Shown: piece by piece, positions 43,597 through 53,700 of the stretch
Numbering within the stretch: position 1 is the stretch's first letter
Layout of the letters: each line of letters opens with the position of its first letter
Source of the DNA: Benthicola sp039584685
Lineage (GTDB): Bacteria > Gemmatimonadota > Gemmatimonadetes > Palauibacterales > Palauibacteraceae
Direction of reading: 5' to 3'
DNA length: 64,000 bases
Assembly (NCBI GenBank): GCA_039584685.1
Contig: JBDGXI010000003.1
Coordinates: forward strand, 25,873 to 89,872
Notes under the pieces: model-generated
What the model saw: only the letters and a program-made list of their open reading frames with translations
What the model was told of the DNA's origin: nothing
The model's database searches: none
Made by a program: the position numbers and the translations under genes

Positions 43597-44463
43597 CTAT
43601 ACGATGACGTCGCCTGCCGCGCTCCCCGCGTCCCCCAGTCTCTCACCCAGCCACTGCACCAGGTCCGCTGTCGCCCGCTCGGCGACGGGATCGCGGTACA
43701 GGTCGTGATACGCGTCCTCGTACAGGATTACGTGTGCGTTTCCCGGCAGCCGAGCCGCCAGGTCCCGGCCGGCGAGCGTGCTGACGACCAGGTCGTCGCC
43801 TGCCAGCTGGATCAGGAAGGGCGTGCGGCTCTGCTCCGCCCGACGCACCAGGATTCCCGCCTGTCGCCGCATCTCGCCCCACAGGCGGGCGCTGATCCGA
43901 TGGTGCACCAGGGGATCGGACTCGTGCGCGGCCTGCTCCTCGGTCGTCCTGAACAACATGCCGGGACTGATTTCGTTGTCCAGCGTGAGTGACGGAAGCA
44001 ACCGATCGGCCAGGTCGCCGAGCCTGAGCTTCCAGGTCGGGAGACTCATCGCGCTGCCCACGAAAGGCGTCACGAGGACGGCGCCCGCGAGACTCGGGAA
44101 ACCGTATTCCTGCACGTACCGGCCCACGACCAATGCGCCCAGTGAGTGGCCCAGGAGCACGGTCGGGAGCTCCGACTCGTGGTCTCCGGTGTGACGCCGG
44201 AAGAGGTCGAGGTCCGAAAGGAGCTCGTCGAACGACCTCGCGTGCCCTCTACGTCCTTGGGATCTGCCGTGCCCCCGCAGGTCCAAACCATAGAAGTCGA
44301 ACCCGGCGGCCACCACCCGGCTCGCGACCCTATCGAAGCGGCCGGAATGATCTCCTAGTCCGTGCACGGCCAGCAGCCTTCCGCGCGAGCCCTTCCGCGC
44401 CCGGCTCGTGTAGAAGAGCCGCACACCTCCGGCACCCTCGAGCGTGCCACTGCGGTCAGCCAT
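43597..44463 (-). CDS. Alpha/beta hydrolase, monoacylglycerol lipase-like
   Basis: A 288-residue serine hydrolase. The nucleophile elbow GHSLGA, the GLDLRGHGRSQGRRGHARSF loop typical of monoacylglycerol lipases, the acidic residue in AGDDLVV and the histidine in AYHDLYRDP form the catalytic set. No signal peptide. The ATG at 44463 overlaps the pncC stop by eight bases. It could act on monoglycerides or lysophospholipids, fitting the nearby pgsA phospholipid gene. Confidence 0.9.
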   Translation of the reverse strand: MADRSGTLEGAGGVRLFYTSRARKGSRGRLLAVHGLGDHSGRFDRVASRVVAAGFDFYGLDLRGHGRSQGRRGHARSFDELLSDLDLFRRHTGDHESELPTVLLGHSLGALVVGRYVQEYGFPSLAGAVLVTPFVGSAMSLPTWKLRLGDLADRLLPSLTLDNEISPGMLFRTTEEQAAHESDPLVHHRISARLWGEMRRQAGILVRRAEQSRTPFLIQLAGDDLVVSTLAGRDLAARLPGNAHVILYEDAYHDLYRDPVAERATADLVQWLGERLGDAGSAAGDVIV

Positions 44464-44938
44464 CACTGCGACTCGCCAGGGCCTCCTGGAGCAACTCGAG
44501 CGCCCTGTCCACGGCCTGCCTGCGCACGTCCTCCCGGTCTCCCGGGAGCAGATAGGTGCCGTGCAGTGGCGTCGGCCCCGCCACAGCCACGCAGACGGTG
44601 CCTACCGGCTTGTCCGCCGTGCCTCCGCCGGGACCGGCCACTCCGGTGATCGCCACGGCCCACGTCGCGCCAGACAGCGTCCCGACACCTGACGCCATCT
44701 CCACAGCCGTCCGCTCAGACACGGCGCCGTGGGATTCGAGGGTTTCCGGTGACACCGAGAGCAGGCTCAACTTTGCCGCGTCGTCATAGGCGATGACACC
44801 CCCCCAGAAGGAATTGGAGGCCCCCGGAATCGAAGTGATCTCCCTGCCCAGCCAGCCGCCGGTGCAGCTCTCGGCCACCGCGAGCGTCTCGCCGGCGGAC
44901 CGGAGCAACTGGACGACTACAGAGGCCGGTTTCCGCAC
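44456..44938 (-). CDS. pncC: Nicotinamide-nucleotide amidase (CinA C-terminal domain protein)
   Basis: A 160-residue stand-alone CinA C-terminal domain, which deamidates NMN to recycle pyridine nucleotides. AESCTGG holds the catalytic serine; GVAGPGGGTADKPVGTVC and the LPGDREDVRRQAVDRAL helix are typical. The N-terminal MoaB/COG1058 domain of full CinA is absent. The GTG at 44938 is seven bases after the pgsA stop. Confidence 0.9.
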   Translation of the reverse strand: MRKPASVVVQLLRSAGETLAVAESCTGGWLGREITSIPGASNSFWGGVIAYDDAAKLSLLSVSPETLESHGAVSERTAVEMASGVGTLSGATWAVAITGVAGPGGGTADKPVGTVCVAVAGPTPLHGTYLLPGDREDVRRQAVDRALELLQEALASRSDG

Positions 44939-44945
44939 GGCCAGC

Positions 44946-45629
44946 TCAGACGTTCCTCGTCTGCTCCGCCGAGTCCTTCGCCTTGCTCCCCAGAACACGG
45001 CGAAAGGCGACGACGTATACGAAAAGCGACACGATCGTGAGGGCCAGGGCCACGATGAGACTGACCGCAGTGAACCACCCGTGCAGCCCCGCCCAAAAGC
45101 GATTCAAGGGGCCCGTCCATCCCTCCGCGACCACTGCCGTGCGATACGCGAGCCACAAAATCATCGAACCGATGAAGACGTTCTGGGCGAGCGCCTTCCG
45201 TTTGCCCAGGGTGGTGGCAGGCACCACGATGCCTCGTCTGGCCGCAGCCGTGCGAAGCCAGGTGATCAGTAACTCCCGACCGAAGAACACGACGAGAACC
45301 CACAGGCCGATCCCCCCGAACAACGGCAACCGGCCCAGGTCAGGCACGCGCAGAGTGAGCAGATAGAACGGAATGAGCGTTGCGACGAGCAGCAGCTTGT
45401 CGGCCAACGGATCGACCAGCTTCCCGAAATCAGTGACCTCCGCTCGATGGCGGGCCAGGGCGCCGTCCACCAGATCCGAGAGAGCGGCGACCAGGAACAC
45501 AGCGAACGCTACGAGCCTGACCGAGGCACTCGCCTCGAACAGCAGTACCGTGACCACCGGAGCGAGCAGCACCCTCAGTGTCGTGATGGCGTTGGGAAGA
45601 TTGACGTCGTTGGACACGCTCTCACGCAC
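44946..45629 (-). CDS. pgsA: CDP-diacylglycerol-glycerol-3-phosphate 3-phosphatidyltransferase
   Basis: A 227-residue membrane enzyme of phosphatidylglycerol synthesis. The CDP-alcohol phosphotransferase motif DLVDGALARHRAEVTDFGKLVDPLADK has all four catalytic aspartates, and NLPNAITTLRVLLAPV starts the family fold with several membrane helices. GTG start at 45629 overlaps mglA by eight bases; a second GTG four codons in is possible. Other CDP-alcohol transferases share the motif, so PgsA is the likely but not only assignment. Confidence 0.9.
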   Translation of the reverse strand: MRESVSNDVNLPNAITTLRVLLAPVVTVLLFEASASVRLVAFAVFLVAALSDLVDGALARHRAEVTDFGKLVDPLADKLLLVATLIPFYLLTLRVPDLGRLPLFGGIGLWVLVVFFGRELLITWLRTAAARRGIVVPATTLGKRKALAQNVFIGSMILWLAYRTAVVAEGWTGPLNRFWAGLHGWFTAVSLIVALALTIVSLFVYVVAFRRVLGSKAKDSAEQTRNV

Positions 45630-46206
45630 GGTTCAGGCTCTTGATTACCTGTCGGGAGATCGCCGTGAGAGACTCCAGAACGCCCGTTCCGTTGATCGCC
45701 ACGGCCTCGAACACCTGGTGCTCGTCCGAATTGAGCTGCGCCTGCAGCTCATCGATCGAAGTGGCACCGGCCAGGTCTCGCTTGTTGTACTGGATTACCA
45801 TGGGTACGCTGGTGATCTCCAGTCCGGCGTCCGCCAGGTTGTGCTCGAGATCGACGAGGGACTCCCTATTCGCCGCCATCCTCTGTGGATGGCTGTCGGC
45901 CACGAACACCAGGCCGTCCACCCCCCGGAGCACTAGCCGGCGGCTTTCCTTCTGCGGAGTCTGCCCGGGCACGGTGCACAGGTGAAAGCGCGTGCGCACC
46001 CCTTCAATGACACCCATGTCCACCGGCAGGAAGTCGAAGAACAGGGTGCGCTCGGGACCATCGGTCGGGGTAATGAGCTTCCCCCTCGCCCCCGGGTCGA
46101 GCCGCTCGTACAAGTACTTCAGGTTGGTCGTCTTGCCGCTCGCGGCCGGGCCGTAGTAGACGACCTTGCAGCCCAGCTCACCGGAAACAGGGTGGGTGAT
46201 CGGCAT
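45622..46206 (-). CDS. mglA: MglA-type small GTPase
   Basis: A 194-residue Ras-like GTPase of the MglA family that governs polarity and motility in myxobacteria and occurs widely in non-motile phyla. P-loop GPAASGKTTN, the family's TVPGQ in place of DxxG, and YNKRDL are intact. No MglB or other roadblock-domain gene is adjacent; instead a small membrane HEAT-like protein gene precedes it. It sits in the recR to pgsA run. Confidence 0.92.
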   Translation of the reverse strand: MPITHPVSGELGCKVVYYGPAASGKTTNLKYLYERLDPGARGKLITPTDGPERTLFFDFLPVDMGVIEGVRTRFHLCTVPGQTPQKESRRLVLRGVDGLVFVADSHPQRMAANRESLVDLEHNLADAGLEITSVPMVIQYNKRDLAGATSIDELQAQLNSDEHQVFEAVAINGTGVLESLTAISRQVIKSLNRA

Positions 46207-46210
46207 GCGG

Positions 46211-46552
46211 TCAGGCCCTCTCGATACTCTCCTCGGCCGCCAGATACTCTTCCATCCCGGCCAGGATCAATGTCGCCCGCTTGCGAAGCATCGGCCGCTC
46301 CTCCCACGCCAGGTAGTCCCGCAGCAACAGGACGTTGTCGACGTCCGGATGGGCACGGAGGAAGCCCAGTGCCGCCAGGCGACGCAGCGGATGGGGGCTG
46401 AACAATTCGCTCTGGTGGCGCGCCATCTGGTCCCGGGCCAGCAACACCCCGGCGCTGCCAACAGCCGCCAGCCCGATCAGGCCGATGGCCGTTATCTTCA
46501 CGGCCTTCCACGCTGCGGACTCCTCCCGCACCACAATCACTTTGTCCGACAT
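46211..46552 (-). CDS. Small membrane protein with HEAT-like helices, next to mglA
   Basis: A 113-residue protein with a short cytoplasmic lead, one membrane helix (about residues 18-39) and a helical tail of about 70 residues with a two-repeat HEAT-like pattern (HPLRRLAALGFLRAHPD then LRKRATLILAGMEEYL). Family not recognised. It begins on the base after the recR stop and ends four bases before mglA, so the trio is tightly coupled. It may act with MglA; that is inference from position. Confidence 0.7.
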   Translation of the reverse strand: MSDKVIVVREESAAWKAVKITAIGLIGLAAVGSAGVLLARDQMARHQSELFSPHPLRRLAALGFLRAHPDVDNVLLLRDYLAWEERPMLRKRATLILAGMEEYLAAEESIERA

Positions 46553-47140
46553 CTACATCTCCCGGCGTCCGCTGAACGCCTCCGCTATGGTCACTCCGTC
46601 CGCATACTCCAGATCACCACCTACGGGCAGACCCCGTGCCAGTCTCGTCACGCGAAGGCCTGAGAAACGTGAAGCGGCCCGGTGCAGGTAGGCAGCCGTG
46701 GCCTCGCCTTCCACGCTCGGATTCGTCGCCACGATCAACTCTGCGACGCCGTCTTCGAGACGATGCATGAGCCGCGCGACGTTCAACTCGTCCGGCCCCA
46801 CCCCATCCAGCGGCGACAGATGACCGCCCAGGACATGATATCTCCCGCGAAATCTGCCCGATGCTTCGATGGCGGTGATGTCGGACGCCTCTTCCACGAC
46901 GCAGATCTGCGACGCGTCACGCCTCGAATTGCGACAGTATTCGCAGGGCGCCTCGCTGCTCAGGTTTCCGCACTCGTCGCACGGCTTCACCTCCGCCAAT
47001 ACCCTCTCGATGGCCCCCGCTAGCCGGCGGGCATCCTCGGGCCTGCCCTTGAGGAGATGGTAGGTCAGTCGCTGCGCCGTCTTGCGACCGATACCGGGAA
47101 GCCGTCCAAACTCGCCGATGAGCGCCTCGATCGCCGACAC
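46553..47140 (-). CDS. recR: Recombination protein RecR
   Basis: A 195-residue repair protein that, with RecF and RecO, loads RecA at gaps. Helix-hairpin-helix LPGIGRKTAQRL, a four-cysteine zinc finger (CDECGNLSSEAPCEYC), the Toprim domain with VEEASDI and TNPSVEGEATA, and the final Walker-like GGDLEYADG are all there. GTG start at 47140 directly follows the ybaB stop (TGAGTG). Confidence 0.96.
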   Translation of the reverse strand: MSAIEALIGEFGRLPGIGRKTAQRLTYHLLKGRPEDARRLAGAIERVLAEVKPCDECGNLSSEAPCEYCRNSRRDASQICVVEEASDITAIEASGRFRGRYHVLGGHLSPLDGVGPDELNVARLMHRLEDGVAELIVATNPSVEGEATAAYLHRAASRFSGLRVTRLARGLPVGGDLEYADGVTIAEAFSGRREM

Positions 47141-47476
47141 TCAACCACCCAACAACGAGCCCAGGTCCGGCAGCGGCATCCCTCCCGTAGCCTGCCGCAT
47201 CTCCGTTTCGAGCTGCTCACGCGCCTTGCCCTGAGCCTGTGAAATCGCGGCCAGTATCAGGTCCTCCAACATTTCCAGGTCCTCCGGGTCCACGGCTGCC
47301 GGATCGATGCGCAGCGACCGGACCGCTCCCTTGCCGTCGGCCGTGACCTCGACCAGCCCTCCACCCGCGGAAGCCGAGAACGTCTCGTTCTCGAGCCTCT
47401 CCTGGATCTCGTTCAGCCGCGACTGCATCTGCTGCCCGAGCTGCATCAGCTGCTGCAATTGATTCAGATTCTCCAA
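47141..47476 (-). CDS. ybaB: YbaB/EbfC nucleoid-associated protein
   Basis: A 111-residue dimeric DNA-binding protein. NLNQLQQLMQLGQQMQSRL, the central VEVTADGKGAVRSLRIDP and the final helices match the family. The TTG start at 47476 has GAGGAG nine bases upstream, and it lies between dnaX and recR as in nearly all phyla. Confidence 0.94.
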   Translation of the reverse strand: MENLNQLQQLMQLGQQMQSRLNEIQERLENETFSASAGGGLVEVTADGKGAVRSLRIDPAAVDPEDLEMLEDLILAAISQAQGKAREQLETEMRQATGGMPLPDLGSLLGG

Positions 47477-47482
47477 GGGCCG

Positions 47483-49228
47483 TCACTCCTCAGTCAGTTT
47501 CAAGTCCAGTGCTTCTACCGCATCCCGGAGCCGGGGATCCGTCTCCACGAGGCGCTGGAGCTTCAGGTCCCTGGCGGATTCGGCCGTGATGCGCTGCCGG
47601 GATCCTTCGTCGCCCACACGAAACCGGAGTCCGGCGGGATCGATCCCGAGCCTGACCCCGAGTTCCTTGCGCAAGGCGGCCGAACGCCTGGCGTCGGCGA
47701 GGAACTTCTCCAGATCACCGGCCAGACCAGCCGGCAGCTCCAGGGAGAGCTCCCCGTCCTCGAGCCCGGAAACCGTGGCGCCGCGTAAGCCGACCAGTCG
47801 GCCCCCCGGCGCTGATCCTCTCGCTGCCTCGAGTGCCTCGGCCCACGCGACGCGAACGTCCACCGTCCCGGCCAACGGCTGCGGCTCGTCTGAAGCCGCT
47901 TGTGCTTCTGGACCACCGTCCGAGCCGGGCGGGGACCCGCCGCGCAGACCTGGAGTCGCACCGTCCGCCAGCGGACTCGCCTGACGCTTCCCCCTACCCG
48001 GGACCGCCCCCCGCGCCGGCGGTGTCGGACCCTCAGGGCGTGGGGGCGGCGCGCCACCCCTCCTGGAAGCCGTTCTGTCCCCCGCACCGAGCGCCTGGAG
48101 CAGTTCGCCCAGCTCTACGCTGCTGTCCAGACTGGCGAGCCGGAGGAGAAGCACTTCGACCTGAATTCGGGGCTGCGCGCTACGCCGGAAGCGGCCCACC
48201 GACTCGAAATCGGCCGTGGCCACCAGCAGGCGAAGCAGATCTTCGGCAGTGAAGCGCTGGCCGATCGCCGCCAGTGAATGCCTGGCCTCTGCGCTCAGCT
48301 CGGTCGCGTCGGAATCAGGATCGAGCCGAAGCGCGAGGACTGCACGCAGGGTGTCTCCGAGCCCCTGGACGAACTCCGCCAGGTCGTACCCCTCATCCAG
48401 GAGCGCCTGCACGAAGGGAAACACGGCGGCGCGGTCCCCGTTTTGCACGATCTCGAGCAGCTCGATGAACCGCTCCTCCTCCACCAGGCCGAGCATCTTG
48501 CGCACGTCGTCGGCCGACACCGTGTCGCCGCTGAATGAGAGAACCTGATCCAGCAGCGAAAGAGCATCCCGGACTCCTCCCTCCGCGCGGCGCGCGATCG
48601 GAAGAAGAGCGTCGGATTCCGCGGTCACACCTTCGAGATCGAGCACTTCTCTCAGCCGCGCTACCAGGTCGGTGACACTGACACGACGGAAGTCGAAGCG
48701 CTGCACGCGGGACAGCACGGGCGACGCGCTCTGTCGGATCTTCTGGGGTTCCGTTGTCGCAAATACGAAAATCACGCGTGGAGGAGGCTCCTCCAGGATC
48801 TTGAGAAGCGCGTTCCACGCCTCCCGCGTGAGCATATGGGCCTCATCGATAATGTAGACCTTGTAGCGCTTCTCGTCAGAGGGCGCGTACATCGCTCGCT
48901 CGCGAAGGTCCCGGGCGTCGTCAACTCCACGATTGCTGGCGGCGTCGATCTCGACCACATCCAGAGAGGTCCTTCCCGACCAGATACTGGTGCAGGATTC
49001 ACATTCCCCGCACGGTTCGCCGCCCTCTCGATTCGGGCAATTCAACGCCATGGCCAGAACGCGGGCGGCCGTCGTCTTGCCGATACCCCTGGGTCCGCAG
49101 AACAGGTAGGCGTGCGCGGCTCGCTCCGATTCGACGGCGACACGGAGCGTCGAAGCGACGTGATCCTGCCCGACGAGATCGGCGAACCGACGGGGCCGGT
49201 GTGTTCTGGCCAGAGCAGTTCTGTACAT
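47483..49228 (-). CDS. dnaX: DNA polymerase III tau/gamma subunit
   Basis: A 581-residue clamp loader subunit. Walker A GPRGIGKTT (residues 45-53), zinc cysteines C64, C73, C76 and C79, Walker B YIIDEAHM and sensor motif FATTEPQKI are present, followed by the delta-binding helical domain, a Pro/Gly-rich linker and a C-terminal tau domain. The ATG at 49228 is chosen; a TTG nine bases earlier is possible and neither has a clear binding site. It follows the SRP RNA and precedes ybaB-recR. Confidence 0.95.
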   Translation of the reverse strand: MYRTALARTHRPRRFADLVGQDHVASTLRVAVESERAAHAYLFCGPRGIGKTTAARVLAMALNCPNREGGEPCGECESCTSIWSGRTSLDVVEIDAASNRGVDDARDLRERAMYAPSDEKRYKVYIIDEAHMLTREAWNALLKILEEPPPRVIFVFATTEPQKIRQSASPVLSRVQRFDFRRVSVTDLVARLREVLDLEGVTAESDALLPIARRAEGGVRDALSLLDQVLSFSGDTVSADDVRKMLGLVEEERFIELLEIVQNGDRAAVFPFVQALLDEGYDLAEFVQGLGDTLRAVLALRLDPDSDATELSAEARHSLAAIGQRFTAEDLLRLLVATADFESVGRFRRSAQPRIQVEVLLLRLASLDSSVELGELLQALGAGDRTASRRGGAPPPRPEGPTPPARGAVPGRGKRQASPLADGATPGLRGGSPPGSDGGPEAQAASDEPQPLAGTVDVRVAWAEALEAARGSAPGGRLVGLRGATVSGLEDGELSLELPAGLAGDLEKFLADARRSAALRKELGVRLGIDPAGLRFRVGDEGSRQRITAESARDLKLQRLVETDPRLRDAVEALDLKLTEE

Positions 49229-49324
49229 GTGGGGCAAGCTACCGTGCGGGAGGCGGCGTCGAAAGCATAGAGATCCCGCACCAGATGACGTGAGCGGAGG
49301 GACCAGCAGGACGGGCTAAGGGAA

Positions 49325-49421
49325 TTACCCCAGGCGAGCCGTGGCGACCTTTACGCGCTTACCGCTGCTACCTTCACGGTCCTGACGGGATTCACGCGCT
49401 CCGGCCCCACGGGCCTGGGGC
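49325..49421 (-). ncRNA. ffs: Signal recognition particle RNA (small bacterial type)
   Basis: On the minus strand the apical loop GTCAGGACCGTGAAGGTAGC matches the conserved Ffh-binding domain (a GNRA-type GTGA tetraloop with symmetric and asymmetric loops). The ends pair: CCCCAGG (49420-49414) with CCTGGGG (49334-49328), and CCGTGG with CCACGG inside, giving a hairpin of about 97 bases. SRP RNA next to dnaX-ybaB-recR is a conserved arrangement in Firmicutes and others. Confidence 0.92.
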
Positions 49422-49427
49422 GCAGCG

Positions 49428-49456
49428 AAGGTACCGGTCCCCCATGCCGGGGTCAA
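49428..49456 (-). promoter_or_regulatory. Promoter of the SRP RNA gene
   Basis: Minus-strand TTGACC (49456-49451) and TACCTT (49433-49428), 17 bases apart. The predicted start about seven bases past the -10 matches the 5' end inferred from the RNA fold. Confidence 0.75.
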
Positions 49457-49498
49457 CGAGCGTCGATCTGGCGCAGCCGGCCCCGCGACCATTGAACA

Positions 49499-49903
49499 TC
49501 AGGGACCGCTGGCGTCGAACGCGCCAGGAATGTACTCGACGATCACCTTTCCGCACTCCGGCCAGGTAATGGCCATGATATCGAATCGAAACGAGCTGCC
49601 GACGCCGGGGTGCATTCGCATCCAGGCGGCAGCCGCTGTGGCCAGATGCCTTCGCTGTGCCGGGGTGACGGCTTCCGAGGCGGGTTGTGGACCCGGCCGA
49701 CGTGTCTTGACCTCGACGAATGAGACCTCGCCACCGCGGGCTCCAACGAAGTCGATCTCGAACCGCCCGGCACGCCAGTTTCTCGCGAGTATTCGAAAGC
49801 CGGCCCCACGCAGCAGGCGCGCGGCGAGATCCTCTCCCCGGCGCCCCAGCGCCTCGCGGTCCGAGAGCAGTCGGATCTTCCCATCGACCAGGACGACCTC
49901 CAT
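49499..49903 (-). CDS. yraN: YraN/UPF0102 endonuclease-like protein
   Basis: A 134-residue restriction-endonuclease-like fold protein. LGRRGEDLAARLL, RNWRAGRFEIDFVG and VSFVEVKTRRPG carry the family's acidic and lysine residues. Function in the cell is poorly known. The ATG at 49903 is selected; a TTG at 49942 would add 13 residues. It follows the hydrolase gene below smc. Confidence 0.88.
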   Translation of the reverse strand: MEVVLVDGKIRLLSDREALGRRGEDLAARLLRGAGFRILARNWRAGRFEIDFVGARGGEVSFVEVKTRRPGPQPASEAVTPAQRRHLATAAAAWMRMHPGVGSSFRFDIMAITWPECGKVIVEYIPGAFDASGP

Positions 49904-49967
49904 ACGGTTCGAGTCCACCGCCAAGGTAGGTCGCGCGATCAACCGGGAATCAACGTCCTCGGGTCCG

Positions 49968-50768
49968 TCAGGCTGGAGGGGAAAGCGGCTCTGGGGGCTG
50001 CAGATCGATCGTCAGTCCCTCGCTCGCCAGTTCGACGGGCCCGGTGTATCCGCCTTCCGAAATGAGGCCGGCGATATCAGCCACATGGCGAAACTGCGGG
50101 TAAATATGGGTGGCAACGAGCCGGCGGACCCCGGCCCGTCGAGCCAGGCGGGCGATCCGCGAGGGGGAAAGGTGGTTGTCCGCCACCAGGTCATCCGGGA
50201 GTGAACACTCGCCGACCAGGAGATCGACGTCCCGGCAGAAGTCGGCGAGGCTCTCGTCAGGACCCGTGTCGCCCGTGTATACGAGGGCCGTCCCCTCAGA
50301 TGGCGATGCGAGGCGGAGCGCAAGGCTCTCGGGCGTGTGCGGCACGTCCTTGCTCGTGACGATCAGGTCACCGGCTGCGATCTCGGCGCCGGGGACTATC
50401 TCTCGAATGGAAAGAGGAAAGCCCGGGTCGAGGATGAAGTCCCCCAGCACGGCGGCCAGACCCTCGAACAGGGCCCGGGTCCCGGGCGGGCCCCAGACCT
50501 CGAGCGGGACCGAGGTTCTCGGTGGGTGAATGCCGTGTCGAAACGCGAAGAACAGACCGGGAAGGGCTCCGACGTGGTCCGGGTGGAAGTGGGTGAGGAA
50601 CAGGTGCGACAGGCGGTCCCACGGAAGCTCCAGGCGCGCCATCGCCTGCACGGCTCCCGAACCGCAGTCCAGCAAAGCGCGGGTCTCACCTCGCTCCACG
50701 TAATAGGACGAGCAGGCCCGATCCGACTCGGGAACCACCGTCCCGCATCCTACGACCGTCAGGCGCAC
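49968..50768 (-). CDS. Metallo-beta-lactamase-fold hydrolase, RNase Z-like
   Basis: A 266-residue hydrolase with the HFHPDH metal motif (THFHPDHVGALPG), a later YTGDTGPDES aspartate and ATHIYPQF histidine, and GECSLPDD. It resembles RNase Z/arylsulfatase-type members of the superfamily, but the PxKxxxHxP exosite details of true RNase Z are not clear. GTG start at 50768, 16 bases after smc. Confidence 0.85.
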   Translation of the reverse strand: MRLTVVGCGTVVPESDRACSSYYVERGETRALLDCGSGAVQAMARLELPWDRLSHLFLTHFHPDHVGALPGLFFAFRHGIHPPRTSVPLEVWGPPGTRALFEGLAAVLGDFILDPGFPLSIREIVPGAEIAAGDLIVTSKDVPHTPESLALRLASPSEGTALVYTGDTGPDESLADFCRDVDLLVGECSLPDDLVADNHLSPSRIARLARRAGVRRLVATHIYPQFRHVADIAGLISEGGYTGPVELASEGLTIDLQPPEPLSPPA

Positions 50769-50784
50769 GGCAGCGTTTCCACGT

Positions 50785-53700
50785 TCAGGCCACCTGGCCG
50801 CGCGGCAGATCCTGGAGCTCCACGCTCACGATCTTGCTGACCCCGAGCTCCTGCATCGTGACTCCGTAGATCCAGTCCGCCGCTTCGATCGTACGGGCGT
50901 TGTGCGTAATCACTATGAACTGCGTGTCACCCTTGAACCGCTCGAGCATGGCCGTGAACCGTCCGATGTTGGTCTCGTCGAGAGGCGCATCCACCTCGTC
51001 CATCACGCAGAACGGGCTCGGCTTGGCCAGGTAGATCGCAAACAGCAGGGCAAGCGCCGTGAGCGCCCTCTCTCCCCCGGAAAGGAGGTGGATCCGCTGG
51101 GTCTTCTTGCCGCGCGGACTTGCCGAAATCTCGATAGGGGAGTCCAGTGGGTCGTCTGGATCTTCCAGCCAGACGTCGGCCTCGCCCCCCTCGAACAGAG
51201 TGTGAAAGATCCGATGGAAATTCTCCCGCACCTCTCCGAACACCCGGCTGAAAGCGGCAGAAGCAGCCTCGTTGATGCGGCGGATCGAATCGTGAAGGTC
51301 AGTCCGAGCTTTCTCCAGGTCCCCCTTCTGCTCCTCGAGGAAGTCGAGACGCTCTTTCTCCTCTTCGAACTCCTGGGAAGCGAGCAGGTTTACCGGGCCA
51401 ATCCCGGCGAGCCCGGTCCGAATCGCCTCCAGCTCTGACACCCAGTCATCCGCAGCCCCGGCCTCGGGAGCTTCGACACGGCTGCGGAGCTCTTCGAACG
51501 TGGTCTCCCACTCGGCCTCCAGGCGCTCCCGGATGTTGGCCCGGTTTCCCCTGAGCTGGGCCACCTCGAGCTCCAGGGCGTGCCTGTGTTCGGCGGATTC
51601 CCGTTCGGCCTGGCGCTCGGTCCTGAGCGCCGCTTCCCGGGTCTCGAGCTCCGAACGACGATCGTCCAGTCCCTCCTGCGCCTCGCGGACCCGCTCGGCC
51701 AACTCGCTTCGGCGCTCCAGCAGGGTGACCAGCTCCTCTTCTCCACTGGCGATCGCGTCGCGGCTGCGCGCGATGGTGCGCTCCTGCTCTTCGAGATCGC
51801 GTTCGAGATCCCCGACCCGACGACCGAGCTCCGCGATCGCCTCTCCGGTCCGGGCGTGGCTCTCAGTAAGAGCCGCGAGGCCCGCCTCCTGGCGTGTCAG
51901 CTCGAGACGCATCTCCTGCAATGCGGAGTTCTCACGCTCCCATTCGGCGGTCGCAGACATGTGCCCCGCCCGCTCTCGCGCGAGCACCTCCTCCGCCTGC
52001 ACGCGCCTGGCCTCCATCTCGCTCCGGCGCGCGTCCTCATCCGGGTCGTCTCCCTTCACGGAGTCAAGGAGGCCGCGCAGCTCGGCCACGCGGGACTCGA
52101 CCTCGTTCACTGTGCGTCGAGTCCGCTCGAGCCTCCCGGCCGACGTCTCGCGCTCCGCTTCCGCACGGCGTCGCCTCACCACGACCTCTGCAAGCTCCCG
52201 TTCCAGATCGTCGAGGAGCCGGCTCGCCTGCGCCGCCTCAGCTTCGGTCCCCGACTCCGCCTCCCTAGCCTCCGCCAACTCCCGACGGATCACCTGCAGA
52301 CGAGACTCGAGCTCCGCCAGCTCGCCGCGCCGGCGCAGCGCCCCCGCCCCGGCGGTCGGCCGACCGAGACGAACCACCCCTCGCTCGTCCTGACCCGACC
52401 CGTCGGTCGCCACCCAGGCACCATCGCGTGGTCCGATCTGGTCGTCCTGACTGACCTCGACGCCACCCAGCAGGAAGCCTGCCCAATCCTCACCCGGGCC
52501 CGCGAGTCTTACCTGGCCGGCGAGTCCCCCCACCGGCCTGGCCGTCGAAGTCCGCGGACCCGGATCGACGGGCAGGAGCACGATTCCTTCGTCCGCGTCC
52601 CGCTCTTCCAGCCACTCGCGCACGACCCGAACCGCCTTCCAGTCGCGCACCAGTACCGCGTTGAGCAGAGAACCGAGGTGTGACTCCACGGCGGGTCGAA
52701 GATCCCGGGGAGCATCGAGCGAGTCGGCCAGGACCCCGATGACGCCGCCGCCGGGGCCCAGCTCTTCGAGCAGGTCCGCTACTACGGGCGGCAGATCTCT
52801 GCCCTCGGACAGCATCGAGGCCAGTCCCGAGGCCACGGCACCCGTGGACGCGACCTCGCTCTCCAGGGCACCGAGGCGATCCCTCTCTTTTCGCAGCCCC
52901 TCACGCATGTCCTGCTCGGCGGAACGGGCCTCGGCGACCCGCGTCTCCAGTGCCTCGTGAGTCGCCCTTTCGTGCTCGGCTGCCGAATCGAGATCGGACA
53001 GCCGGCGATCGGCATCGACGACAGCCCGGCCCAGGACTGCCAGTTCCTCGGCACGCCGCTCTATCTCTCGCTCCCACTCGCGGGTCCGCTCACGGATCGC
53101 CTCTCCTTCGGCATCCAGTGCTCCTGCATCCCGGATCACCTGCGCGAGGGACGCCAGGGCCTTCTGCTCCCGGCCCTCGACCTCCTGCCTGCCCGCCCGG
53201 AGACGCTCCACGGAGGCCTCGAGAGCATCCAGTCCTTCGGCGCGGTCCGTCAGCCTCGCAGCCGCACCGTCGATCTCGGCCTGTAGCCTGGCCGACTCGG
53301 CGTGCAGCGCGACCCGGCGGCCCCTGATCTCCTCGAGCTCCGCCTGTATGGCTCTCGTTCTCGCCTCGGCGGCGGAGACCCTCTCGCCAGCCAACAGCCT
53401 CTCCCGCTCCAGCCCTTCCGCCCTCACCCGGGTGGTCTCGAGCTCTGCCGCGACCTCGGAGCGCTCGCGCTCGCGTTCCACGATGCGAAGCCGCAGGTTC
53501 TCCGCCTCGGTCTCCCGCTGGCGAAGATGAGCCTCCTTCTCCGGCTGCTGCCGCTTGAGGCCCTGCAGCTCCTCCTCGGCCTCGCTCAGCCGGGACTCCA
53601 TCGAGCGGAGATGCACGTCAGCCACGGCTACCTCGAGCTGCAGCCTTCGCTCTCTGAGTTCCTCGTACTTGCGAGCCCGCCCGCGTTGACGTCCCAGCGA

